From: JALZVT01 sp039029135
GTDB lineage: Bacteria > Pseudomonadota > Gammaproteobacteria > Pseudomonadales > Azotimanducaceae
Length of the DNA stretch: 64,000 nt
Assembly: GCA_039029135.1 (NCBI GenBank)
Contig: JBCCGT010000001.1
Location: forward strand, 372,001-436,000
Direction of reading: 5' to 3'
Shown here in pieces: positions 50,037 to 58,068 of the stretch; position 1 is the stretch's first letter; the number at the start of each line of letters is the position of its first letter. The position numbers were made by a program, and so were the translations under genes. Below the pieces are notes generated by a model, which made no database searches, was not told the origin of the DNA, and saw only the letters and a program-made list of their open reading frames with translations.

Positions 50037-50084
50037 CGGGTGCATAGGCGGGTACATGGGCGGGTGCATAGGCGGGTGCAAAGA
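50037..50084 (+). repeat. Four tandem 12-bp repeats in the TetR leader
   Basis: Units CGGGTGCATAGG, CGGGTACATGGG, CGGGTGCATAGG and CGGGTGCAAAGA follow one another directly between the promoter and the chosen TetR start. Their role is unknown; they could tune expression by slippage or bind a protein. Confidence 0.65.
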
Positions 50085-50105
50085 CAAGAGGGGCAGACGA
50101 GACGC

Positions 50106-50777
50106 ATGCACAACGAAACAGCGACCGCAGATGCGGCCCCGATATTGGTCGCGCTCCTTGGCGCACTTGAGCGCCGCCGCACGGATCCAAACCCGCGCCC
50201 GACCACCAACAAGCGAGAGTTCATCTTGGAGGTAGCGCGCCAGCTCATGATCGAGAAAGGCATGGCAGCGCTGACGATCAGAGGCGTCGCCCGCGCGGCA
50301 GGCATGTCGCCGGGCAACCTGGGCTATCACTTCCCGAGCTACGACGCGCTGGTCGACGAGTTACTCAAGTGGGTGCTGACTCCCTATCTGGAGGAATTCG
50401 ATCGGCTGCGCGACGCAGCCGGCGGGACACCGCTGGACAGACTGCGGGCCGTAATGAACTTCGTGCTGGAGGATCTGGCCAATAGGGATACAACGCTGTT
50501 CTTTCCCGAGCTATGGGTACTCGCAAACCGCGACGACAACGCCAAACACCACATGGAAAAGCTCTACACAGGCTACGTCGGTGCGTTGGAGGAACTGATT
50601 CGCGAGGCGCGTAGGGACCTCAGCGATGAGGCAGTGACCAATCTGGCCTGGCTGATCTGCGCCACCATCGAGGGCCAGACCGTTTTCGTTGGCGCCGAGC
50701 GACCACAGGCTGCTCGGCGGGACGCGCTGCGCGAACTCACTCTGAACACGCTGGTAAGGGCCGTCGTAGAGGCCTGA
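50106..50777 (+). CDS. TetR-family regulator divergent from the amine dehydrogenase operon
   Basis: A 223-residue protein from ATG 50106, twelve bases after GAGGGG; an open frame extends through the 12-bp repeats but is unlikely to be translated. The helix-turn-helix spans about 42-88: REFILEVARQLMIEKGMAAL, IRGVARAAGMSPGNLGYHFPSYDAL. The C-terminal domain (SVMNFVLEDLANRD-type helices) should bind the inducer. As the divergent neighbour it probably controls the amine operon. Confidence 0.9.
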   Translation: MHNETATADAAPILVALLGALERRRTDPNPRPTTNKREFILEVARQLMIEKGMAALTIRGVARAAGMSPGNLGYHFPSYDALVDELLKWVLTPYLEEFDRLRDAAGGTPLDRLRAVMNFVLEDLANRDTTLFFPELWVLANRDDNAKHHMEKLYTGYVGALEELIREARRDLSDEAVTNLAWLICATIEGQTVFVGAERPQAARRDALRELTLNTLVRAVVEA

Positions 50778-50943
50778 ACCGGCAGCGCACAGCAGTACCG
50801 CCGCGCCCGCCAGACCTCGGTTTGATCGAACAGTACTGAGGCCGGTTGAGCTGGGCCGGTGTAAGCTTCGGAATCGACTCTTGGCATCCAGGGCGGCGCG
50901 GCGCGCGCGGCTGGCGGTGCTCGGAACCAGTACCGGAGCCCGC

Positions 50944-51402
50944 ATGCTTGCAATCGGCGACACCGCGCCTGACTTCACCGCGATCGATCAGCGCGGCAGC
51001 GAACTAACGCTCGCTGCCCTGCTGGCGAAAGGCGATCTGATCCTCTACTTCTACCCGGCCGACTTCACGCCCGTGTGCACCGCGGAGGCCTGCTACTTCC
51101 GCGACAGCGTCGCGGAACTCGCCGAACTGGACGTCAACGTCGTGGGCGTCAGCCCGCAGGGCAGCGATTCACATCAGCGCTTCGCTGACCGCTACGACAT
51201 CCCGTTTCCGCTGATTGACGACTCAAGCCGTGAGCTGATCCGGGCTTGGGGCGTGGACGGTCCGCTCGGTTTCGGCGTGCGACGCGTGACCTTTCTGATC
51301 GGCCAGGACGGCATCATCAAACAGCGCGCGGTGGCGGATCTGCTGCTGAACTCGCACAAGGCGCTGGTCGCGAGCGTTCTGGAAGCGCAGGCCGACTCCT
51401 GA
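50944..51402 (+). CDS. Peroxiredoxin (BCP/AhpC-TSA family)
   Basis: A 152-residue peroxiredoxin from ATG 50944. FYPADFTPVCTAEACYFRDS holds the peroxidatic Cys45 and a second Cys50 five residues later, as in atypical two-cysteine bacterioferritin-comigratory proteins. APDFTAIDQRGSELTLAAL is the usual N-terminus. It should reduce hydrogen or organic peroxides with thioredoxin. Unlike the Sec protein at 9783 it uses cysteine. It is followed by a phosphodiesterase gene about 60 bases on. Confidence 0.93.
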   Translation: MLAIGDTAPDFTAIDQRGSELTLAALLAKGDLILYFYPADFTPVCTAEACYFRDSVAELAELDVNVVGVSPQGSDSHQRFADRYDIPFPLIDDSSRELIRAWGVDGPLGFGVRRVTFLIGQDGIIKQRAVADLLLNSHKALVASVLEAQADS

Positions 51403-51464
51403 TGCGCGCACGCGGCGACGTTGCCGCGGTGCTACATTGACGGTTTGAGTCGTGGGGTAGTCGT

Positions 51465-52064
51465 TTGGCACTCAACATCGGTCTGATTTCAGACACGCAC
51501 ATTCCCGAGGCCAGGGACTCGCTGTGGCCACAGATCGCGACCGTGTTCGCGGGCGTCGACATGATCTTTCACGGCGGCGACATCCACGAGCTGTGGGTGC
51601 TGGACGAACTAGAGAAAATCGCCCCCGTGTACGCCGCTCGCGGCAACGGGGAGGACGGCAGCGGCGGCCGCGACGTGCAGCCGGAGGATCCGCGAGTCAA
51701 ATACGCGTGGACGCTGGAGCTCGAGGGCCTGGTCGTCGGGCTGACGCACTACGTGCCGGTGCCCGAACGTCCACCCAACTTCACACTGGCGCGCTGGATC
51801 GAGCGCTTCTTTCCCGACCGACGTCCCGACGTGATCGTCTCGGGCGACACCCACGTCGAACGCATCATGACGGTGGACGGTGTGTACTGCGTGAACCCCG
51901 GATCCGCGCTGTACCCGCACAACTACGACACCCAGTTCGGCACGATCGGTTTCCTGCGGCTGGACGCCGGACAGGCAGACGCAGACATCCATCTGCTCAC
52001 GGAGGCGGGCTGTACGCCGTTCGACTGGGACGCCACGCCGCCCTGGAAGATCAGACGCAGCTAG
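51465..52064 (+). CDS. YfcE-type metallophosphoesterase
   Basis: A 199-residue protein from TTG 51465. Motifs of the calcineurin-like fold are clear: IGLISDTHIPE (D-x-H), DMIFHGGDIHE, ARGNGED (usually GNCD), and DVIVSGDTHVERIM (G-x-T-H). It likely uses two metals to cleave a phosphodiester. The GNGED variant is a small change from the usual GNCD. Function in the cell is unknown. Confidence 0.88.
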   Translation: MALNIGLISDTHIPEARDSLWPQIATVFAGVDMIFHGGDIHELWVLDELEKIAPVYAARGNGEDGSGGRDVQPEDPRVKYAWTLELEGLVVGLTHYVPVPERPPNFTLARWIERFFPDRRPDVIVSGDTHVERIMTVDGVYCVNPGSALYPHNYDTQFGTIGFLRLDAGQADADIHLLTEAGCTPFDWDATPPWKIRRS

Positions 52065-52113
52065 CCGGCTCGGCCAGCATGATGAGAAGCCATCGCCGCC
52101 GCGCGGCGCGACC

Positions 52114-52926
52114 TTAGTCGTTCAGCGGGGCCTGCTGTCGCGGCGGCCGCGTGCCGTTCTCATCGACCAGCTCGTACTGCTCGACCAGATCGTCGACGAG
52201 CTGTATCGAACCAGACAGCGCCTTGAGATCGCCAGCGGCCAGCATCGCCGCCACACCGCGACCGACCAGCAGCGGCGTCTGCAGCTTGCTCAGATCGATC
52301 TCCATCGTCTTCGACGCTTCCGCGATAAATTCGGTGGCGACGCCGCCGGGATACACCACGATCGCCGCGGTGTTCTTGGGCTCCAGCTCGATCGCCATGT
52401 CTTTGGTCAGTCGATCGAGCCCCGCCTTACCTGCCCCGTATGACGACGAATAGATGTAGCGCTGGCCGCCTTCGGAGGAGATGTTCACGATCGCCGCGCC
52501 GCTGCTCGCGAACAGCAGCGGGGCGGCGTGCCAGCTCGCCACGTAGTGCGAGCGCAGGCCGATTCCGACCTGGTCGTCCCACACCTGCAGCGGGTGATCC
52601 CAGAAGCCGCCGCCCCACGCCGGCGGATCCGGAATCTTGTAGACGTTGTTGACCAGAATATCGATGCGGCCCGCTTCTTCGCCCACGCGCTGAAACAGAC
52701 GCTCGATCGCCGCGTCGTCGCCGTGGTCACAGGCCACAGGCCGACCTTCGCCGCCTGCGGCCGTCACTTTCTCCGCCGTGCCCTCAACCGTAAGCTCGCC
52801 GTCACCGGTGCTGCGGCCGGTGACGTAAACCGTCGCGCCCAACTCACCGAGCGCAATGGCGATTCCCCGACCGATACCGCGCGTGCTGCCCGTAACGACC
52901 GCGATTTTTCCCGCCAAACTCGTCAT
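52114..52926 (-). CDS. SDR family oxidoreductase
   Basis: A 270-residue SDR with the nucleotide motif TGSTRGIG at about 12-19, an NNVYKI element in place of the typical NNAG, and YGAGK in SSSYGAGKAGLDRL. It may act on a CoA-linked or hydroxy compound. It lies 21 bases downstream of another SDR gene on the same strand, so the pair may form a pathway. Confidence 0.9.
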   Translation of the reverse strand: MTSLAGKIAVVTGSTRGIGRGIAIALGELGATVYVTGRSTGDGELTVEGTAEKVTAAGGEGRPVACDHGDDAAIERLFQRVGEEAGRIDILVNNVYKIPDPPAWGGGFWDHPLQVWDDQVGIGLRSHYVASWHAAPLLFASSGAAIVNISSEGGQRYIYSSSYGAGKAGLDRLTKDMAIELEPKNTAAIVVYPGGVATEFIAEASKTMEIDLSKLQTPLLVGRGVAAMLAAGDLKALSGSIQLVDDLVEQYELVDENGTRPPRQQAPLND

Positions 52927-52947
52927 CGTTTGCTCTCCCGTGCTCGG

Positions 52948-53721
52948 CTATTTGCCCATTAGACCCAGTGTTGCGGTGTTGTCGATGACTAATTGCGCGC
53001 CGTTGACGTGACGCGACTCGTCGCTCATTAGAAACAGGATCATGTTCGCTACGTCTTCCGGCGCGCCGAAACCCATCTCTTTGCGCATGGCCTCCGGATC
53101 TTCGGCCGCCTCGATATCGATGCCCTGCAGGCTCTTGATCGCGTTGTGGACCATCGGCGTCGAGATCGACCCCGGGTGCACCGAGTTGCAGCGAATGCCG
53201 TACGCCTGCTCGACGCAGTGACGCGCGACCGATCGCGTCAGCGCCGCAATACCGCCCTTGGCGGTCGAATAAACGAGGTACCCGGGCAGGCCCGACAGAG
53301 CCGCGACCGAAGACATGTTGACGATCGACCCGCCACCGGCGGCCTTGAGTGCGGGCAGCGCATAGCGACAGCCGAAGAACGTGCCATCCAGATGGATACC
53401 GAGATGCCGGCGCCATTCCTCGGTGGTGATTGTCTCGATGGTGGATATCGGGGCGGTGCCGGCGTTGTTCACGAGCCCGTCCAGGCGACCGTGGCGATCG
53501 ACCACGCCGTCGATGAGGGCCTGCCAGCCGGACTCGTCGGCAACGTCCTGACGCACGAACTCGCCGCCGCACTCGGCCGCCACCGCCGTGCCCGCGTCTT
53601 CGTTTATGTCGGTGAGGACGACCGTCGCACCCTCTTCGGCCAGGCGTATGGCGTCGGCCTTTCCCAGTCCGGACGCGGCGCCCGTGACGATGATCACCTT
53701 ACCCGCAACTCGATCGCCCAT
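52948..53721 (-). CDS. SDR family oxidoreductase
   Basis: A 257-residue SDR from ATG 53721 after GGGGGAG; an extra four codons upstream from TTG are possible. Motifs are textbook: TGAASGLG, NNAGTAPIS, a catalytic serine in MSSVAALSG, and YSTAK in YLVYSTAKGGIA. Its C-terminus VNGAQLVIDNTATLGL is typical of FabG-like enzymes. It is upstream of another SDR in the same orientation. Confidence 0.93.
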   Translation of the reverse strand: MGDRVAGKVIIVTGAASGLGKADAIRLAEEGATVVLTDINEDAGTAVAAECGGEFVRQDVADESGWQALIDGVVDRHGRLDGLVNNAGTAPISTIETITTEEWRRHLGIHLDGTFFGCRYALPALKAAGGGSIVNMSSVAALSGLPGYLVYSTAKGGIAALTRSVARHCVEQAYGIRCNSVHPGSISTPMVHNAIKSLQGIDIEAAEDPEAMRKEMGFGAPEDVANMILFLMSDESRHVNGAQLVIDNTATLGLMGK

Positions 53722-53992
53722 TACTCCCCCCAAATCAGTGACCGTTCAGTAGATCCCCATTCAATCACGCAAGCGCTTGAGCACAAAGTGACGTCGAGGC
53801 GCTCGGGAGGATCACGATCCGTACCGACCGGCGCCGTACTGCGTACACCCTGCCACGACCACTAGGGCTCGGTGCGCGCGCTCGGATCGGCAATCGTGAG
53901 ATGTGGGCCAGTACCCGCTATTCGGACGCCACCTGTCTGCGTGCGCAACGGCAGGTCGCTCGTCGGGCCGACCTGGAATGCGATTCAGGCGT

Positions 53993-54574
53993 CTATCGCA
54001 ATTCAGACAATACAAAGTCCGCGCGCTCGCCAACCGATGCACGCGGCAACTCGACGAGTTCGTAGCCGTAGTCGATGAGCAGTCTGGACTTCGCCTCGTA
54101 ATCAGTCACGCTCGCCGCCAAGTCGTGTCGCCGCTCGGCATCGCGCCGGAACAGCGCGGGCCATGGCGGCGCGAGGAAGACTCTGGTTGCATAGCGATAG
54201 CGGTCGACGATCCGCTGCAACAGAGGCGTGCGCCGGCCGTAGAGCCGTTCCAGACCGGCGACCGCATCCAGAATGCCGCGATCAAAATACGCGCAGCCAT
54301 CACCGGGTCTCGCGCTGTTGTACTGATGCACTGCCCGATCCAGGCACCGCTGCAAAAAGTCCTCCGGTCGATCCCAGGGCAGCGCGTCGCCGTCTATGAA
54401 CGCCTGTTCCTTCACGATCTGCCGACCCGGCTCCCAAAACACCTGAGCGCCCCGTCGCGCCAGCTCAGCGAGCAAGGTGGATTTGCCGCCGCCAGAACAG
54501 CCGGTGATGAGCACCAGTTTTGCCGGATCGACTGCCGGATTACCGGCTATGTAGTCAGCTTCGTTAGTCGTCAT
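53993..54574 (-). CDS. AAA-type P-loop ATPase/kinase (AAA_28-like)
   Basis: A 193-residue protein with a Walker A loop LITGCSGGGKSTLL at 22-35. It has a YFDRGILD stretch and a VTDYEAKSRLLIDYGY segment as in predicted small ATPases or nucleotide kinases. A substrate is not predictable. It lies 49 bases after the split repeat gene on the same strand. A long open frame on the opposite strand is a shadow. Confidence 0.8.
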   Translation of the reverse strand: MTTNEADYIAGNPAVDPAKLVLITGCSGGGKSTLLAELARRGAQVFWEPGRQIVKEQAFIDGDALPWDRPEDFLQRCLDRAVHQYNSARPGDGCAYFDRGILDAVAGLERLYGRRTPLLQRIVDRYRYATRVFLAPPWPALFRRDAERRHDLAASVTDYEAKSRLLIDYGYELVELPRASVGERADFVLSELR

Positions 54575-54622
54575 GTCGTGAAACGCCGCAACTGGCAGGG
54601 CGCCGTGAGTACTCGGCTCACA

Positions 54623-56317
54623 TCAGCGCACATTTCGAACCATACAATTGATCGCGCCCTGGACGGCGTGCAACCAGACGCCGTGCGGGTCGGCAGCGCG
54701 ATAGTAAGCCGCCGCGCGCTCCCCGTCGCCCGCATCTTCATACGCTTCGCCAAGATAGAGAGCAGCAATCGTCCTCGCTCGCGGATCTGCGAGATCGAGG
54801 TAGCGCGATTCAGCCTGTTCAAGGTTCATCATCGGAAACAGACCGACTGTGGCCCTGTCACGAACATCGCCATCTTCAATGTCCGTCACTATCTCTTCTG
54901 CAGCGGGCAGATTGCTCTCCGCAAGCACACCTGCCAACCCGACATCAAACAGTTCGCGCGGCTGACCGGTCAACTCCTGCCGTATGGCGATCGCGGCCTG
55001 CAGGTCTTCGCGCGCGGCCCGCAGCGCAATACGCGGAATCGTGTCGCTGCGCTGTCTCGATGGTAGGCCCCTCGCAATACGCAGTGCCGCTGCCGGATAT
55101 CGGGAAGTCATGAAACTCACCAGGGTCGGCCTCACAATGTCGGCGGCGCGGGAATTCAGAGAGTCAAACCACGCCGACGCCTCCTGAGAACCTCGATTAC
55201 TCATGTCGATCGCCGCTGCGTTCAGAATGTCGGCAAAGTAGGGCTTGTCTTCCTGCCTCAGCACCCAGGACAAGGCCGACGCTTGATCCTCAGCCAGCCA
55301 CGCGGCGGCGAGACTTTCGGCGGCGCCAGATTGCCATTGTGGAGGCAAAGCGCCCAAAGCCGACACGGCAACCTCAGTATCGTTCGGCACCAGGTAAGCA
55401 ATGACAGTCGCAGCCGGATCGCTTCCGACGGACAACGACTCCGCGTTCGCCAGCATCCACTCAATTGCTGCCGTCGGATCGGTAAGCGACCAGGCGCCAA
55501 GCGCACTCTCGTAGAGGTTGGTCAGGTCTTCGTCTTCGGAACGCAGCTCGCCGATCGCGGCGAGCGCGGTGAGTGGATCCGACATCGCCCAATTCTCCAC
55601 AACGGCTCGTCGATAGGCACTGCGCAGCCGCGGTTCTTACTTTTCGCCGGCGAGCTGCCAACGCGCTTCGATCGGGCGGTTGAGGACGCCCAGAGCATAG
55701 GGATCAACGTTCAATGTGCCGGCCATCTCCAGCAGCGCATCCCGATCAAGCTCTGCTCGTTCGCGGAACAACAACTTGGCGACCGCGCCTCTTGCTTGGG
55801 GCTCAAGCCGACGAGCTGCTTCGGCAGCGGATCGAAAATCAGCGCGTGACCACGTATAGAAGACGGCCTCAAGCAGCCGGTCGCGATCCGATTCATCGTC
55901 GCTCAACGCTAGACTAAGAGCACGCTCAGGGGCGAGCGCGACCAGCCGAATCAGGACGACCTCGCGAGCCCAGTCCCTTGCTCGGGCGGTGTAGTCACGC
56001 CGAACAAAAGCGTAGGCCTGATCCAAGTCAGCAACGCCAAGCGTAGCCAGGAGCGAATACAGCTGAAAACGACCAGCAAACCCGCCGACCGCACCTTCCA
56101 AGAGTGACAGTTGGCCCGCCAGATCGGTCGACGCTTCCCGCAGCGCATTACCGGCGTGATGGGTCTGCTCGGGCTGAGCGGGAGCGCGATCGTTCGCGAA
56201 TGGGCTGCCGTTCGATGCGTTTGTCGCGCGGCCGATACCAAAGCCAATGAGCAGAAGCACAGCGGCGCCTAGGCAAAGTTGCCTGCCATTGACGAGCCCC
56301 CTCGGTCTGCCAGCCAT
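54623..56317 (-). pseudogene. Repeat protein split by an in-frame TAA
   Basis: From ATG 56317 the frame encodes 226 residues with an N-terminal membrane anchor (LCLGAAVLLLIGFGIG), then TAA at 55639-55637. After it the same frame stays open for another 338 codons to the stop at 54623. Within the readthrough, 12 residues after the TAA the sequence SAYRRAVVENWAMSDP joins a repeated unit of the type 'W...DP.AAL.W' that also occurs at SALGAWSLTDPTAAIEWM, so the apparent GTG start at 55600 lies inside a repeat. The simplest reading is one gene of about 564 residues, of helical repeats, cut by a nonsense change or a sequencing error. An alternative is that the downstream half is expressed separately. 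Confidence 0.6.
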
Positions 56318-56422
56318 GCTCGATCACCTCAGTACATCCCTGTTGCGCGCAATCTATTCCCGACCGCCTCGGATTGCGAGGGCCGACGCCGACGGCTAAG
56401 GTAAAAATCGGAGGGGGACATC

Positions 56423-57625
56423 ATGGCAAGTACACAGCGCAGCTATGCGCGCGGCTCGCTGCGCGGCAAGGTCGCCGTCGCGGGCGTCGGCGAGACCGAA
56501 TACTACAAGCGGGGCCAGTCGCCCGACGCGGAGTTCAAGCTTGCGCTGAAGGCCATCATCGCCGCCTGCAACAGCGCCGGCATCGACCCCCGCAGCGTCG
56601 ACGGGTTTGCGTCCTACAGCGACGATCGCAGCGATCCGTCGCGGCTGGCCGCCGCCTTGGGCTGCCGCGAACTCGCCTTCGCCAACATGCAGTGGGGCGG
56701 CGGTGGCGGCGGCTCTTCGGCCGCGCTCGCAAACGGCGCTGCCGCGATTGTCGCCGGTCTGGCAGACACCGTCGTCGTGTTTCGCGCGCTCGCTCAGGGC
56801 CAGTTCGGTCGCTTCGGTCAGGGGCCGCGCGTCAACACAATTTCTGGCAGCGGCGCCCACACCGTGCCGCACGGTTTGATGTCGCCCGCACAGATGTTCG
56901 CGATGAAGGTCGTGCGGTTCATGCACGACCATGGGGTGGAGCAGGAGGCGCTGCGCGCCATCGCGCTGGCGTGTTATCAGCACGCGCAGTCGAACCCGCG
57001 GGCCGTCATGCACGGTCGCCCGCTCGACGAGTCAACCTACGATGCCTCGCGCTGGATCGTAGAGCCGTTCCACCTGTTCGACTGCTGCCAGGAGAACGAC
57101 GGCGCGGCCGCGATGGTGCTGGTCAGCGCGGAGCGCGCTCGAGACCTGCCGCACAAGCCCTGCTATGTGCTCAGCGCGATCGGCGGCTCACACTATCGCG
57201 CGGGCGCCAGCGTGCATAACACGCCCGACTACGCGAGCAGCAACTTCAAGAGCATCGCACCAAGACTGTACGAGATGGCGGGGGTTACGCCGCGCGACGT
57301 CGACGTCCTGCAGAGCTACGAGAACTTTACCGGCGGCGTGCTGATGAGCATGGTGGAACACGGCTTCGTCGAACCGGACGGCTGCAACGAGTTCTTCACG
57401 AAAGACAATCTGATCGCGCCCGACGGCGCGCTGCCGCTCAACACCAGCGGCGGCAACATGGCGGAGTGCTACATGCACGGGCTTGGGCTGAACGTCGAGG
57501 GCGTGCGACAGATCTGGGGCACGTCGACGGCGCAGGTTGCCGACGTCAACGTGTCGATGGTGACGTCGGGTCCGATGGTGACGCCGGTGTCGAGCTGCAT
57601 ATACGGCACGGAGGCGACGCTGTGA
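56423..57625 (+). CDS. SCP2-thiolase-like (lipid transfer protein) protein
   Basis: A 400-residue thiolase-fold protein starting at ATG 56423. It has VAGVGETEYYKRGQSPDAEF, GGGGGSSAALANGAAAIVAGLAD and late SYENFTGGVLMSMVEHGF regions of the SCP-x/nonspecific lipid transfer group. The usual first catalytic cysteine is not seen near the FANMQWGG segment, where glycines replace it. It is followed by a four-base-overlapped DUF35 gene, a pair commonly seen in fatty acid and sterol side-chain degradation, with thiolase and OB-fold subunits working together. Confidence 0.85.
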   Translation: MASTQRSYARGSLRGKVAVAGVGETEYYKRGQSPDAEFKLALKAIIAACNSAGIDPRSVDGFASYSDDRSDPSRLAAALGCRELAFANMQWGGGGGGSSAALANGAAAIVAGLADTVVVFRALAQGQFGRFGQGPRVNTISGSGAHTVPHGLMSPAQMFAMKVVRFMHDHGVEQEALRAIALACYQHAQSNPRAVMHGRPLDESTYDASRWIVEPFHLFDCCQENDGAAAMVLVSAERARDLPHKPCYVLSAIGGSHYRAGASVHNTPDYASSNFKSIAPRLYEMAGVTPRDVDVLQSYENFTGGVLMSMVEHGFVEPDGCNEFFTKDNLIAPDGALPLNTSGGNMAECYMHGLGLNVEGVRQIWGTSTAQVADVNVSMVTSGPMVTPVSSCIYGTEATL

Positions 57626-58068
57626 CCACAAGCTATCTGGCACCCGGTCTGGCGGTTCCGGTCCCGCGTCGCGATGGCCTCGATACGGCCTATTGGACCG
57701 GTCTGCGCGACGGCGTGCTCAATCTGCAGCGCTGTGAAGACTGCGGTCGCTTTCAGTGGGGCCCTGAGTGGATATGCCACCGCTGCCACTCATTTGAGCT
57801 GAGTTTTCTGCCCGTCGAGCCGCGCGGTCGCATCTATTCCTACGAGCGGGTCTGGCATCCCGTGCATCCCGCGCTGGCGGCGCAGGGACCCTATCTGATC
57901 GTGCTGGTTGAACTTCCGCACGCGGACGACGTGCGCCTCGTGGGCAATCTTTTGGGGGACGCAGAGCAACCGGTTACGATCGGCGCTGAGGTAGAGGGAG
58001 TATTCGAGCATCACCCCGACGCCGAGGCGCCGCACTCTTTGTTGCAGTGGCGCCTGAAGACCAGCTAG
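57622..58068 (+). CDS. DUF35 OB-fold protein with rubredoxin-like zinc ribbon
   Basis: A 148-residue protein from GTG 57622, overlapping the thiolase TGA. A zinc ribbon C-x2-C...C-x2-C is seen in LQRCEDCGRFQWGPEWICHRC at about 36-55, followed by an OB-fold with GRIYSYERVWHPVHP and LVELPHADDVRLVGNL. It is the usual partner of a thiolase-like acyl-CoA protein; the overlap indicates coupled translation and probable complex formation. Confidence 0.92.
   Translation: MTTSYLAPGLAVPVPRRDGLDTAYWTGLRDGVLNLQRCEDCGRFQWGPEWICHRCHSFELSFLPVEPRGRIYSYERVWHPVHPALAAQGPYLIVLVELPHADDVRLVGNLLGDAEQPVTIGAEVEGVFEHHPDAEAPHSLLQWRLKTS

Noticed and set aside
50037..50084. 12-bp repeats as a CRISPR-like array
   Set aside because: The units are directly adjacent with no spacers and no cas genes are present.
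53903..55066. Long open frame on the plus strand (about 387 codons) opposite the ATPase and split repeat genes
   Set aside because: It lies wholly antisense to two better-supported frames with a Walker A motif and repeated units, lacks a ribosome site or known motif, and looks like a high-GC shadow.
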